This document shows, piece after piece, positions 27,726 through 34,655 of a stretch of 64,000 nucleotides of DNA. Origin of the DNA: a virus; IMG/VR virus record IMGVR_UViG_3300049733_000058, positions 1 through 64,000 of that record. One strand, 5' to 3'. Position 1 is the stretch's first letter. Every line of letters begins with the position of its first letter. The notes below the pieces were generated by a model. That model worked only from the letters and a program-made list of their open reading frames with translations, had not been told where the DNA came from and did not search any database. Position numbers and translations under genes: made by a program.

Positions 27726-28357
27726 GCGACTGCGTACCCTTCAGCGTTCATCCAAGTGTGGGTGCTGCGCATGGCTTTCCACTGGGCCATGGTCTTCTCG
27801 TTGAACACACCCGGTGCAGCCGGGAAGGGTGGCGTGTACACAAGATGGATGATGTTGGCCATGGGAGTCCCACCTTGACGGAGGCCCTCGCAGACGTTCA
27901 AGCCCACGGTGATATCGTTGTTGTCGTACGATTCCCACAGGCTCTCGGTGATGATCCAGCGGAAGTTGCTGCTGCCGGTGACCTGGTTGAGCGTCTGGTT
28001 GAACGACTGCCCACTGGCCAGGTCGGCATTGATGAGAATGACACCGCCGCCCAGCACTTCACCCCGGCTATTGGCGAACGGACTGTTATCCACACCCCAG
28101 CAGTTGTTTCGACCTCTGGCTTTCAAGGCTTCAGTGAGGAAGTTCCCCGGCCCACAACCCAGGATGATCACCCGGTCGGCGGCAGCAATGCCACGGGCGA
28201 TCAGAGCGTCGGCCCGATGGTGGATCTCGTTCTCGGGGTTGTCGATTGACCAGGTCCGGTCATCACCCATTGTGACGACCGAACCATCGGCTTTGGTGAT
28301 GCTATAGAAATTCAGCCAGTCTGAGCGATTCGCCCAGGTACACCCAGGCCGAGGCAT
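27722..28357 (-). CDS. SAM-dependent methyltransferase-like protein
   Basis: 211 residues. VIILGCGPGNFLTEALKARG at residues 63-82 is a class I methyltransferase motif I (GxGxG loop), and GVDNSPFANS at 88-97 provides the acidic residue that binds the SAM ribose. Later motifs are less clear; RWIITESLWESYDNNDI may be motif IV. The substrate is unknown. It is coupled by ATGA to the giant tail gene, so it could modify virion protein or DNA. A DNA methylase NPPY motif is not present. Confidence 0.75.
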   Translation of the reverse strand: MPRPGCTWANRSDWLNFYSITKADGSVVTMGDDRTWSIDNPENEIHHRADALIARGIAAADRVIILGCGPGNFLTEALKARGRNNCWGVDNSPFANSRGEVLGGGVILINADLASGQSFNQTLNQVTGSSNFRWIITESLWESYDNNDITVGLNVCEGLRQGGTPMANIIHLVYTPPFPAAPGVFNEKTMAQWKAMRSTHTWMNAEGYAVA

Positions 28358-28360
28358 GGC

Positions 28361-29041
28361 CTACGCAGCGAACAGAATGGTGACCATCCCCAGCGAGTTC
28401 AACTGCACCGTGAAGGTCCCGTTGGTCACGTTGTAGCCCGAGCCACTGCCGAAGTAGATGGCGCAGAACAGCGACGATGAGATCGTCGTGTCGAACACCA
28501 CCGCACCGAAGATGGCAGCAGCGAACGAACCCGTGATGGTCCAGTTGGGGTCGGTGGTGTTGTCGAACATCACCGTGCCGTTGGGCGACTGGGTCAGCGT
28601 CTTGTTGGCCAGCGTATATCCACCCGCCGTGTACCCCGTGCCGCTTGCCTCGTTGGCGTTGTAGGGCGCCGCCGTCTGGACGGTGTCGGTGTAGTACGAC
28701 GTGGCGGCAATCGAGTTGTTGTACAGCGCCATCTTGATGGTGTCGGCCAGATAGGCGAAGGCCAACTGGGTGGCGTCGTACACGTCCAGTTGGATGGCCG
28801 TGTAGATACCGCTGGCAGTCGGGAAGGCCCCACCGCTGACGCCCCGGCGCAGAATCTCGATCTGCTCGGGGGAGAGTTCCCGGCGGACCTCTTCGCTGAT
28901 GACGGTGGCCCGGATGTGCGGTGCGAACACCACGGCATCTTGACTGTCATCCCAGTGCCGGATCTCCTTGCCAGCGAGAACGTTGGGGTTCTCGGTGTGG
29001 AAATGCGGGATGATGAGGTCCCGAGGCTTGACGAGGTTCAT
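28361..29041 (-). CDS. Hypothetical virion-associated protein
   Basis: 226 residues. The first 50 residues form a structured start (MNLVKPRDLIIPHFHTENP), followed by a helix with EEVRRELSPEQIEILRRGVS. The last 80 residues are beta-rich with Gly/Thr/Asn (FAAAIFGAVVFDTTISSSLF). The overall look, a helical base with a beta-rich tip, is that of a small tail or decoration protein. No named family recognised. Confidence 0.65.
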   Translation of the reverse strand: MNLVKPRDLIIPHFHTENPNVLAGKEIRHWDDSQDAVVFAPHIRATVISEEVRRELSPEQIEILRRGVSGGAFPTASGIYTAIQLDVYDATQLAFAYLADTIKMALYNNSIAATSYYTDTVQTAAPYNANEASGTGYTAGGYTLANKTLTQSPNGTVMFDNTTDPNWTITGSFAAAIFGAVVFDTTISSSLFCAIYFGSGSGYNVTNGTFTVQLNSLGMVTILFAA

Positions 29042-29043
29042 GG

Positions 29044-29313
29044 TTACCCTTCCTGGATACCGATACCCGTGCGGGTACCGACCTGCTCACCCACCTGGCG
29101 CCAGTATTGGACACCGGCGACGAGGTTGTCTCGTGCTTCTTCGTAGACGGCCCGGAGATCCTCGTCGTAACCACTGGGCTCGCCCCGCTTGCGGCGGGTG
29201 GTGCAGTCTTCCATGTAGGCCTCTTCGGCCTCCTTGTATTCAGCGTAGGCCTCGTCGTGCCACTGCTGAATCTGGTCGTCGTCCTCTGCTTCGTGGGCAG
29301 CGAATTCCGGCAT
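29044..29313 (-). CDS. Small acidic helical protein
   Basis: 89 residues from ATG 29313 (GTG 29316 possible). Very acidic and Tyr/Ala/Glu-rich (DEAYAEYKEAEEAYMEDCTT), probably one long helix pair. It overlaps the preceding stop by one base and lies in the run of small genes between the small terminase and the tail genes. Function not recognisable. Confidence 0.7.
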   Translation of the reverse strand: MPEFAAHEAEDDDQIQQWHDEAYAEYKEAEEAYMEDCTTRRKRGEPSGYDEDLRAVYEEARDNLVAGVQYWRQVGEQVGTRTGIGIQEG

Positions 29314-29576
29314 CACTTACTCCCTGCGAAACGACCATGCGAATCACGCAAGGTCTGACGGTTGGTACGACGGGCTGCCTTGCGAGCAGCCCGCCCGAGT
29401 CCTCGTTGCTTCAGGAATTTATTCTGACCGACACGGTGGCCGATCAGCGCCCCGGCTGCGGTACCTGGTCCGGGAGCGACCAGTGTTCCAGCCACACCAC
29501 CCCACACAGCGCCAGAGGTTCCAGCACTGCGATAGGCATTGCTGCGGAGCAGTTTGACGTGTGCTTCACCAGCCAT
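29313..29576 (-). CDS. Small Gly-rich protein with shared C-terminal tag
   Basis: 87 residues. A Gly/Ala segment (VWGGVAGTLVAPGPGTAAGA) could be a membrane or glycine-zipper stretch. It is followed by a basic region and the ending NRQTLRDSHGRFAGSK, nearly identical to the end of the next gene upstream. Start and stop overlap neighbours by one base. Role unknown; the zipper-like segment hints at a membrane-active or virion-associated protein. Confidence 0.7.
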   Translation of the reverse strand: MAGEAHVKLLRSNAYRSAGTSGAVWGGVAGTLVAPGPGTAAGALIGHRVGQNKFLKQRGLGRAARKAARRTNRQTLRDSHGRFAGSK

Positions 29577-29896
29577 CACTTGCTCCCGGCGAAACGGCCC
29601 TGACTGTCCCGCAAGGTCTGACGGTTGCGACTGGCCTTGCCCTTGCCGCCCAGTTTCTTGGCAGCCCGCAGGCGAGCCAACGCCGCAAACCCCTTGCCCG
29701 CCGCGTATCCAACGACGAAGGCGCCACCACCAGCGGCAATCGCCTTGGCAGCGGCGGGAGTGCGGTAGTAGGCCATCTGGGCGTGGTTCGGATACTTCCA
29801 CCCGTTGTTGACGTAGGTCTGCCGCATCGACTCCCGAGCCAACTGCCTGCCGTAGCGGGTGGGCCTGGTGGTCGCACGTTCCTTGACGACCCGCAT
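29576..29896 (-). CDS. Small protein with Gly/Ala segment and shared C-terminal tag
   Basis: 106 residues from ATG 29896, two bases after the previous stop. It has a basic N-terminus, a hydrophobic Gly/Ala stretch (AAGGGAFVVGYAAGKGFAAL) and the ending NRQTLRDSQGRFAGSK. That ending matches the downstream gene in 15 of 16 residues, so the two genes share a tail and probably arose by duplication or a common targeting need. Function unknown. Confidence 0.7.
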   Translation of the reverse strand: MRVVKERATTRPTRYGRQLARESMRQTYVNNGWKYPNHAQMAYYRTPAAAKAIAAGGGAFVVGYAAGKGFAALARLRAAKKLGGKGKASRNRQTLRDSQGRFAGSK

Positions 29897-29897
29897 C

Positions 29898-30071
29898 TCA
29901 GTGACTGCCGGGGTTGGGAGTTCCTGTGTGGATGTCGTGGCCCTTGGGTAGTGAGGGCTTGAACTTCTTGGACTGGTTTCCGCCTGTGCGGAAATTGCTG
30001 GTGGGCTTGGTGTTCCGACCAGCGGCGACGTTCGTCGTTGTGGTCGGGCGACCGCCCTTGGCCTTGGCCAT
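29898..30071 (-). CDS. Small basic protein
   Basis: 57 residues from ATG 30071 with AGGAGG seven bases upstream; the frame extends to 30131 but that start lacks a site. Rich in Lys, Thr, Gly and Asn (MAKAKGGRPTTTTNVAAG), likely disordered. It is the first gene after the structured intergenic stretch 30072-30352. No function recognised. Confidence 0.65.
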   Translation of the reverse strand: MAKAKGGRPTTTTNVAAGRNTKPTSNFRTGGNQSKKFKPSLPKGHDIHTGTPNPGSH

Positions 30072-30130
30072 GATTGCCTCCTGATCAGGGTAGGTGGCCG
30101 GAACGGTAATTGGCCGCGAGGAAGAGTGCA

Positions 30131-30238
30131 AGCCAGGCTACTGTGGTGGTTGTGGCCTGCTGCGAAGGTTGGGGTTACTTCTGCCGTATCAGACAGTGAT
30201 TGGTTCGAATCCAATAGCCAAGGTTCATAGCCTGGCTG
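30131..30238. other. Structured intergenic element with tRNA T-arm-like hairpin
   Basis: A perfect 10-bp inverted repeat, agccaggcta (30131-30140) and tagcctggct (30229-30238), encloses 88 nt. Inside it, ATTGG TTCGAAT CCAAT (30199-30215) has the exact 5-bp stem and 7-nt loop of a tRNA T-arm. I could not fold a matching acceptor, D and anticodon set, so this is not called a tRNA. It may be a degenerate tRNA, a small structured RNA or an attachment-site remnant. Confidence 0.35.
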
Positions 30239-30253
30239 GGGGGTTGGCCCCCA
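30237..30253. other. G/C hairpin
   Basis: TGGGGG (30237-30242) pairs with CCCCCA (30248-30253) across a 5-nt loop. It directly follows the 10-bp inverted repeat and may be part of the same structured RNA or of the end of the minus-strand transcript. Confidence 0.35.
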
Positions 30254-30323
30254 TGTGTACCTCGCCGTTTGGTTCTCAGGTCACCAAGTCGAGAAAGGAG
30301 GCCGGTGTCATAGGAGCGGAAGA

Positions 30324-30346
30324 GCCCTCGCCACTGGGGCGGGGGC
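30324..30346 (-). terminator. Strong hairpin after the small gene at 30353
   Basis: GCCCTCGCC (30324-30332) pairs with GGCGGGGGC (30338-30346) with one G-T pair and a 5-nt loop; the outer AGA/TTT bases extend the stem. It lies seven bases after the stop at 30353 on the minus strand. The U-rich side is stronger on the plus strand (TTTCT). It is likely a transcription end or attenuator between the small-terminase operon and the genes that follow. Confidence 0.5.
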
Positions 30347-30352
30347 TTTCTG

Positions 30353-30523
30353 CTATCTGGGTGGCACGTTGGGCGGCACCCAGTCCATGACCGGCGACTG
30401 TTCGGCAGTGCGCTTGTGCTTCTTCGGGGGCTTGGGTGGGCGCTGCCCGCCTTGAATCACGTTGCGCTCGGTCTCTTGCTTGCGGGCACGCTCGGGGGCG
30501 CTGTCCAGATTTCGCTTGGTCAT
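30353..30523 (-). CDS. Small basic hypothetical protein
   Basis: 56 residues from ATG 30523, coupled by ATGA to the gene above. Highly charged (MTKRNLDSAPERARKQETER) with a PPKPPKKHK segment, so probably disordered and perhaps nucleic-acid-associated. A longer frame to 30727 has no support. Followed by the hairpin at 30324-30346. Confidence 0.65.
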   Translation of the reverse strand: MTKRNLDSAPERARKQETERNVIQGGQRPPKPPKKHKRTAEQSPVMDWVPPNVPPR

Positions 30524-30882
30524 ACCAGAATCCTGTTCCGTCTGATCAGGCCACGGATGGCCTTGATCTTGGACTCGTTGGCGTGGGGGTCGAACACTTG
30601 CAGGCCGTTGTACCGAAACTGCTCGGCCAACTCGTGAATGATGCGAAACTGCATGCAGGTGTAGGCCTCGATGACGATGTCGGCCTCGGTGTGGCTGGGC
30701 TTGACTACGAAATGCTCGCCGTACCACGGCAGACGTTCCCCGGATTGGTTCGAGTTCATGGGTGGGGGCACCATGTCACAGTGGACTTCCAACCTACTGG
30801 GCGGGGTCGTCTTGAGTGTGAATTGCCATCCCGGGCACGTCATGCTTTCCAATACGTGCGCCACTTGGTCTGCTCTCAACAT
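30520..30882 (-). CDS. Hypothetical protein following the small terminase
   Basis: 120 residues. ATG 30882 has GGGAGGAG about 12 bases upstream and overlaps the small-terminase-like gene by 89 nt. It starts MLRADQVAHVLESMTCPGWQ and ends with a helical part (FRIIHELAEQFRYNGLQVFD). The overall alpha/beta look is that of a compact folded protein. Alternative starts at 30843 or 30765 would remove the overlap. No family recognised. Confidence 0.65.
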   Translation of the reverse strand: MLRADQVAHVLESMTCPGWQFTLKTTPPSRLEVHCDMVPPPMNSNQSGERLPWYGEHFVVKPSHTEADIVIEAYTCMQFRIIHELAEQFRYNGLQVFDPHANESKIKAIRGLIRRNRILV

Positions 30883-31789
30883 CGATGACGTACTCCTCCC
30901 CGGCTGAATCTAGGGCCAGCATGTGGTCACGCACCACCGCAGGCATGATGGCCTTCTGCACGTTGGTGATGGCCAAGCGCTCATCCTGGAAAATGCGCTG
31001 GATGACCATGGCAAACAACCTACCTTGTTCTTCTGCCACACGAACTTGACGCTCGGCCACACCGGCAGCCAATGCGGCTTTTGATGAGGACACCAGACGA
31101 TCACGTTCTTTGTGGTACAGGTCGATCCACACGCTGGGCTGCACGCCAGTGGCTTCGGTGTACTGGGTCAGCAAGCGCTTGTCCTCAAAACTGTTGATCA
31201 ACTCGGCCAGCCACTCCACGTGTCCAGAACTCCGTTGCACTTCTTGCAGCAGGGCAGTGTTGGGGTCCATGTTCTGGTTGGGTCTGCCGTACATCTCCAT
31301 CAGGTCGGTGGCAATCTGGCGCTGCACGGCAATCTCGTGGCTTTCGGTCAAGCCACCGTGGTCTCGGCATGACCCGTAACCGGGGTGGGCCGTGCCCCAA
31401 CCCGCACTACGGCAGCAGATACCCGGCCCAGACGATGACCTGCCCGTGCGCTGCGCACCGCAGATCTTCTTGTTTCTCTTTCTGTCGGCCGGGGTCTTGG
31501 GCGCACGAGGGTCAACCTCACCCTTCTTGAACGTTTGGTACTTGTCGGTGCGCTTCAAGTTCTTGGCTCGGTCTTTGGCCCACTCGCCTTTGTAGTTTCC
31601 ACGCACCACCGTGTACTTGCCGGTTTCCGGGTGCACGCCGGAGTAGTCCACGCCCGGTATCCCCTCTTTCTTGCGTCTGCCCCGTTGGGGCTTGGGCGTC
31701 GTGGTGGTCACGGTCTGACGACCGCTCCCACGTGTTCCGGAAACTGTGTTGGGGCGGCGCTTGGGGTTGGCGACGGGCTTGCGAGCCAT
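30794..31789 (-). CDS. Terminase small subunit-like protein
   Basis: 331 residues from ATG 31789, chosen because AGGAG lies about nine bases upstream; the frame extends to 31918 without a site. The basic N-terminus (MARKPVANPKRRP) precedes a Cys cluster at about residues 110-145 ending GWGTAHPGYGSCRDHGG. This zinc-finger-like C-CC-C-HGG pattern recurs in actinophage small-terminase-like proteins. A helical C-terminal half follows (EDKRLLTQYTEATGVQPS). These proteins recognise phage DNA for packaging. It opens the minus-strand operon but is about 8 kb from the large subunit, which is unusual. Confidence 0.75.
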   Translation of the reverse strand: MARKPVANPKRRPNTVSGTRGSGRQTVTTTTPKPQRGRRKKEGIPGVDYSGVHPETGKYTVVRGNYKGEWAKDRAKNLKRTDKYQTFKKGEVDPRAPKTPADRKRNKKICGAQRTGRSSSGPGICCRSAGWGTAHPGYGSCRDHGGLTESHEIAVQRQIATDLMEMYGRPNQNMDPNTALLQEVQRSSGHVEWLAELINSFEDKRLLTQYTEATGVQPSVWIDLYHKERDRLVSSSKAALAAGVAERQVRVAEEQGRLFAMVIQRIFQDERLAITNVQKAIMPAVVRDHMLALDSAGEEYVIDVESRPSGARIGKHDVPGMAIHTQDDPAQ

Positions 31790-31890
31790 TTGTGTGCTCC
31801 TGATGGGGCGAGTGGGCGGTTTTAAGGGTAGCCGTTTCGGTGCGTTGAGGGGCAAAACCGCAGGTGGGGACGTGTATGAAATCTGTTTTA

Positions 31891-31923
31891 ATTGTACAAG
31901 GTAAACTAACTCTCCCACATGGC
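31891..31923 (-). promoter_or_regulatory. Candidate minus-strand promoter region with operator arm
   Basis: On the minus strand TACAAT (31896-31891) is a good -10 candidate about 100 bases upstream of the small-terminase-like start. The left arm of the 15-bp inverted repeat (31909-31923) lies over the expected -35. No consensus -35 is visible, as would be expected if the promoter needs an activator or is repressed from this site. Confidence 0.45.
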
Positions 31924-32036
31924 GCTCTCCGTACCTCTCTCTTTATGGCGTAAGACAGATAAATAACACATGTCATGTGTTTTATTGGGTTGTGATGCGA
32001 GTCTGCGGCTGCTTGCAGTTAGCCATGTGGGAGAGT
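31909..32036. promoter_or_regulatory. Divergent control region with 15-bp perfect inverted repeat
   Basis: ACTCTCCCACATGGC (31909-31923) is repeated as its exact reverse complement GCCATGTGGGAGAGT (32022-32036), 98 bases apart. The arms overlap the candidate promoters of the two diverging operons, so they look like paired operator sites for one regulator. The core CACATG recurs in the palindrome between them. Confidence 0.65.
31965..31981. promoter_or_regulatory. 17-bp palindrome AACACATG-T-CATGTGTT
   Basis: Perfect 8-bp arms around one central base, midway between the two 15-bp arms and sharing the CACATG core. It suits a dimeric repressor site; it could also form a short hairpin. Confidence 0.55.
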
Positions 32037-32041
32037 AAATT
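32013..32041 (+). promoter_or_regulatory. Candidate plus-strand promoter TTGCAG-N17-TAAATT
   Basis: The -35 box is TTGCAG (32013-32018) and the -10 box is TAAATT (32036-32041), with ideal 17-bp spacing. The right arm of the 15-bp inverted repeat (32022-32036) fills the spacer, so a bound protein would block RNA polymerase. It would drive the gene at 32071. Confidence 0.6.
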
Positions 32042-32070
32042 GCCAATAGACAAATTATATGGAGGATTTC

Positions 32071-32823
32071 ATGGGTTTCGTACGAGGTCAAGAGAGAAAT
32101 CGGACAACGTTGAAGATTCATGTGGTGGGTCTGGCGACGTTGGAGGATGTGTACGGCATTGCGAGGATGCCCATTCCCTATAGGCCGAAACTGGATTTTG
32201 AGGATGGGCTGGACTGTAGGTCTGCGGATGATGTATTCACATTGCTGTGGCGCTACACGGACCCAGTCAGACTTTCGCGATGGACTACCGCGAATCGAAA
32301 GTTGCAGTCTGGCAAGGATCACGGCGAGAAGTTGCTGGATGAATTCTATGCCCGTAAGGTCAATCGCATTGTGCTGGAGAAGGGCAAGCAGGTACCGCCG
32401 TGGTTGAAGGATGCGCTGGCAGAATGGGACCGGGATCCGTTCAATGAGATTCATCGTCTGGAGCCTGTACGCAGTGTGCCACCTGGTATCAACAGAGATG
32501 ATCTCAGTTATTACGAGGCCAAGGCGTGGCGATTGGTCTATTCGTATCTGAAGACATTGAAGTGGCCGCAAAGGTTGTACGTGTGGCAGCCAGTCGGTAC
32601 TGGGAAGGATCTCAACAAGCGCAAGTCTGATGCGGAGCGTGCAGGAGAGACCACGACGAAACAGGGCAGTAGGGTACCGAAAGCAAGGTATCCGACCCCA
32701 GAGGAACTGGAGCAGTTGCGCACTGGGAAGATCACCATTGATGACTTGCCCTGGCGTCAGTTCAATACCAAGGGTAGGCAGGCAGCGTGGGATGCCAACG
32801 AGATCGGGAGGACAGAACGATGA
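32071..32823 (+). CDS. Hypothetical protein, first gene of the rightward operon
   Basis: 250 residues from ATG 32071, with GGAGG six bases upstream; an in-frame ATG at 32059 lies before that site. The sequence has a mixed fold with many Trp and Arg residues (LLWRYTDPVRLSRWTTANRK, AWRLVYSYLKTLKWPQRLYV) and a Lys/Arg-rich C-terminal third. It is the first gene under the divergent promoter and overlaps the resolvase gene by 4 nt. No named family recognised. Candidate roles are an early DNA-associated protein or regulator, by position only. Confidence 0.75.
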   Translation: MGFVRGQERNRTTLKIHVVGLATLEDVYGIARMPIPYRPKLDFEDGLDCRSADDVFTLLWRYTDPVRLSRWTTANRKLQSGKDHGEKLLDEFYARKVNRIVLEKGKQVPPWLKDALAEWDRDPFNEIHRLEPVRSVPPGINRDDLSYYEAKAWRLVYSYLKTLKWPQRLYVWQPVGTGKDLNKRKSDAERAGETTTKQGSRVPKARYPTPEELEQLRTGKITIDDLPWRQFNTKGRQAAWDANEIGRTER

Positions 32824-33338
32824 TCGTCATGGGCATTGACCCCGGTGAGACCACGGGCTGGGCAGTGTGTGAGTTCATGGCTCGGGGGAAGTTGGAAGTT
32901 GTCTCTTGTGGTGAACTCAATGGTGAGGAGTTGATCTCTGACGGCATTGACATGACCATGCCGGGGGCTGGGAACTACAGTCACCACCGGGCGATCTGCA
33001 TGGCGCTGATGGAGATACTGGTAGCGCATGATTGTTCTGTTGTCGTGGTAGAAGACTTCGTGCTGCGGCAGTTCACTACTATGGATCGGGCAGGCATCGG
33101 GCCGCATGGCATCATCAACATGTTGGAAGTGTGGCTGTACGACATCATGATGCCTGCTGGGGAATGGCTGGGGGACGTGGTGTACCAGACACCCAGTCAG
33201 GCCAAGGGCGTCATGACAGACCAGCGAATGAAGTCTTTGGAACTATGGCAAAGAGGACTTCCACATGCGACGGATGCAGTTCGGCATTGTGAGGTGTTCA
33301 GGCGGAAGACGCAAGGAATAGGGCGAACAGGGAAGTGA
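32820..33338 (+). CDS. RuvC-like Holliday-junction resolvase
   Basis: 172 residues from ATG 32820 (ATGA overlap). It begins MIVMGIDPGETTGWAV, the RNase-H-fold first strand with the catalytic Asp. A second strand, VVVVEDFVL near residue 75, carries an acidic residue, and the ending HATDAVRHC near residue 155 supplies the last Asp. This is the pattern of phage RuvC-like nucleases that resolve branched DNA in recombination or before packaging. Confidence 0.85.
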   Translation: MIVMGIDPGETTGWAVCEFMARGKLEVVSCGELNGEELISDGIDMTMPGAGNYSHHRAICMALMEILVAHDCSVVVVEDFVLRQFTTMDRAGIGPHGIINMLEVWLYDIMMPAGEWLGDVVYQTPSQAKGVMTDQRMKSLELWQRGLPHATDAVRHCEVFRRKTQGIGRTGK

Positions 33339-33653
33339 GAATCGGCAAGTCGTTTCTCTTTCAGGGCCAGCCCTGTGGCGTATGCTGGTGCCAGCACCAA
33401 GTACCCGCCCACCGGGGGCGGGGGTGTGGCCCGGCGGTTAGGCGCCGGGGGCTACGGGCAACGCGCAGGCGCCCGCCATTGCACTGCGCAGCCGCCGCCT
33501 GGTGGCTAGTAACCGTGTGCGCTGTAAAGGCATCCGTTCGCCGCACCTGGTACGGCAGCAGGGTACACGTAGCAGTTCCATCCGGCCAAGGGTGGGTCTG
33601 GGTACAGTCGGGGTGGGAATCCATCCGACCTGGGCTCCCGAAAGGTAGGAATC
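33339..33653. other. 315-nt GC-rich structured intergenic stretch
   Basis: No convincing gene. It holds overlapping palindromes TGCTGG-TG-CCAGCA (33383-33396), a hairpin CCCGCCC / GGGCGGG (33404-33422) and further GGCGCC-type repeats to about 33510. Near its end are TACAGT (33603-33608, a -10-like box) and the ribosome site CGAAAGGTAGG before 33654. It could be a leader, a structured RNA or an origin-like element. Confidence 0.45.
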
Positions 33654-34283
33654 ATGGCCGAGGTTACCAAGGAACTGCGGGTGAAGGCGTGCAACGCCTA
33701 CGTTCAGGCCAAGCGGGACGGCAAGTCCAACGTGGAAGCCAAGGGCGTGGCGCACAAGATCGCCAAGGTTGGCCACTCGCTCCTGGATCTGTCGTGGTAC
33801 GCCACGAAGTTCGAGGCTCTGGGCACGTTCGCCCAGGTGGCGGAGGGCGAGACCGCTCAGGCGATCGTGGCGCTCCGTGGTGGGGCAGGCTGGAACGGCA
33901 AGCATGTGGGCCAGCGGCTCGCATGGGGGCCGATCAGCATCTGCCTGGGGTGGTTCAACCCCAGCGATCCCAGCACGGCGGGCGAGAACGCAGTGCAGCG
34001 CCTGTTCCCGATCTGCACCAAGGTGGTGGCCGGTGTTCCGGTTGCGGCCGAGGGCACCCGATCGGGCAAGGGCGGGCGTTGGCTGGGCGATGACGCTTCA
34101 CTCTACGTCGGGAACCACAAGGGTCACGGCGTGGAGGAAGAGCGGCCTCGTGCAGTGGACCGCAAGGCACTGCGGGAAGGCGCCGACGAATACCAGGGCA
34201 AGGTGGTGGCGTTCGCCGCTGGCCGCAAGGCTGCGGCTCGCCGCCCCCGGAAGCCCAAGGCCGCACCCGCAGCCAAGAAGTAG
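33654..34283 (+). CDS. Hypothetical protein with basic C-terminal tail
   Basis: 209 residues, ATG with AAAGGTAGG upstream. The N-terminal part is helical (KELRVKACNAYVQAKRDGKS). The centre has WGPISICLGWFNPSDPSTAG, and the last 25 residues are Lys/Arg/Ala/Pro-rich (AARRPRKPKAAPAAKK), which suggests nucleic-acid binding. It is strongly expressed by appearance (good site, own -10-like TACAGT). No family recognised. Confidence 0.75.
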   Translation: MAEVTKELRVKACNAYVQAKRDGKSNVEAKGVAHKIAKVGHSLLDLSWYATKFEALGTFAQVAEGETAQAIVALRGGAGWNGKHVGQRLAWGPISICLGWFNPSDPSTAGENAVQRLFPICTKVVAGVPVAAEGTRSGKGGRWLGDDASLYVGNHKGHGVEEERPRAVDRKALREGADEYQGKVVAFAAGRKAAARRPRKPKAAPAAKK

Positions 34284-34374
34284 CCACAAGGGAGGGCATT
34301 CGTGCCCACCCTTGGCCGGATGGGGCAGGGTGGTTCTACAGTGGGAAGTACCCGCTGGAAAGGTAGGAACTACC

Positions 34375-34530
34375 GTGGACTTCAAGTACGAGTTCGTCGG
34401 TATGACGAAGCGGTACGCCAAGTACGAGCCCCTCCCCGATCAGGGGATCACTGGGTCGTTCTACCTGGCGACCGAGCAGTACGAGGCGCAAGGCAAGCCC
34501 GAAGCCCTCGTTCTGACCCTCAGCATCTAA
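34375..34530 (+). CDS. Small hypothetical protein
   Basis: 51 residues from GTG 34375, preceded by AAAGGTAGGAAC. It begins VDFKYEFVGMTKRYAKYEPL and contains GSFYLATEQYEAQGKPEALV, a compact beta-rich look. Its own TACAGT box lies at 34337-34342. No function recognised. Confidence 0.7.
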   Translation: MDFKYEFVGMTKRYAKYEPLPDQGITGSFYLATEQYEAQGKPEALVLTLSI

Positions 34531-34588
34531 GGACCGGAACACCTCGCGGCAGTCAAACCGGAGCCGGTTCGCCAGTGTGGCATCGCTG

Positions 34589-34616
34589 TTGACAGGAGCG
34601 GTGCCCACTGTAGAAC
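34589..34616 (+). promoter_or_regulatory. Sigma70-like promoter TTGACA-N16-TAGAAC
   Basis: A consensus -35 (TTGACA, 34589-34594) with a -10 TAGAAC (34611-34616) in the gap between two small genes. The AC-rich leader and AAAGGTAG site follow before the gene at 34656. Confidence 0.7.
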
Positions 34617-34655
34617 TACCCACCCCAACAACAAAACAGAAAGGTAGGAACTGCA

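Noticed and set aside
30150-30224. A complete tRNA gene
   Set aside because: Only the T-arm fits; no acceptor, D and anticodon arms of proper length could be paired.
31906-32571. 221-residue minus-strand frame opposite the first rightward gene
   Set aside because: It has no ribosome site, its residues look like a shadow of the plus-strand gene, and its end would overlap the promoter repeats.
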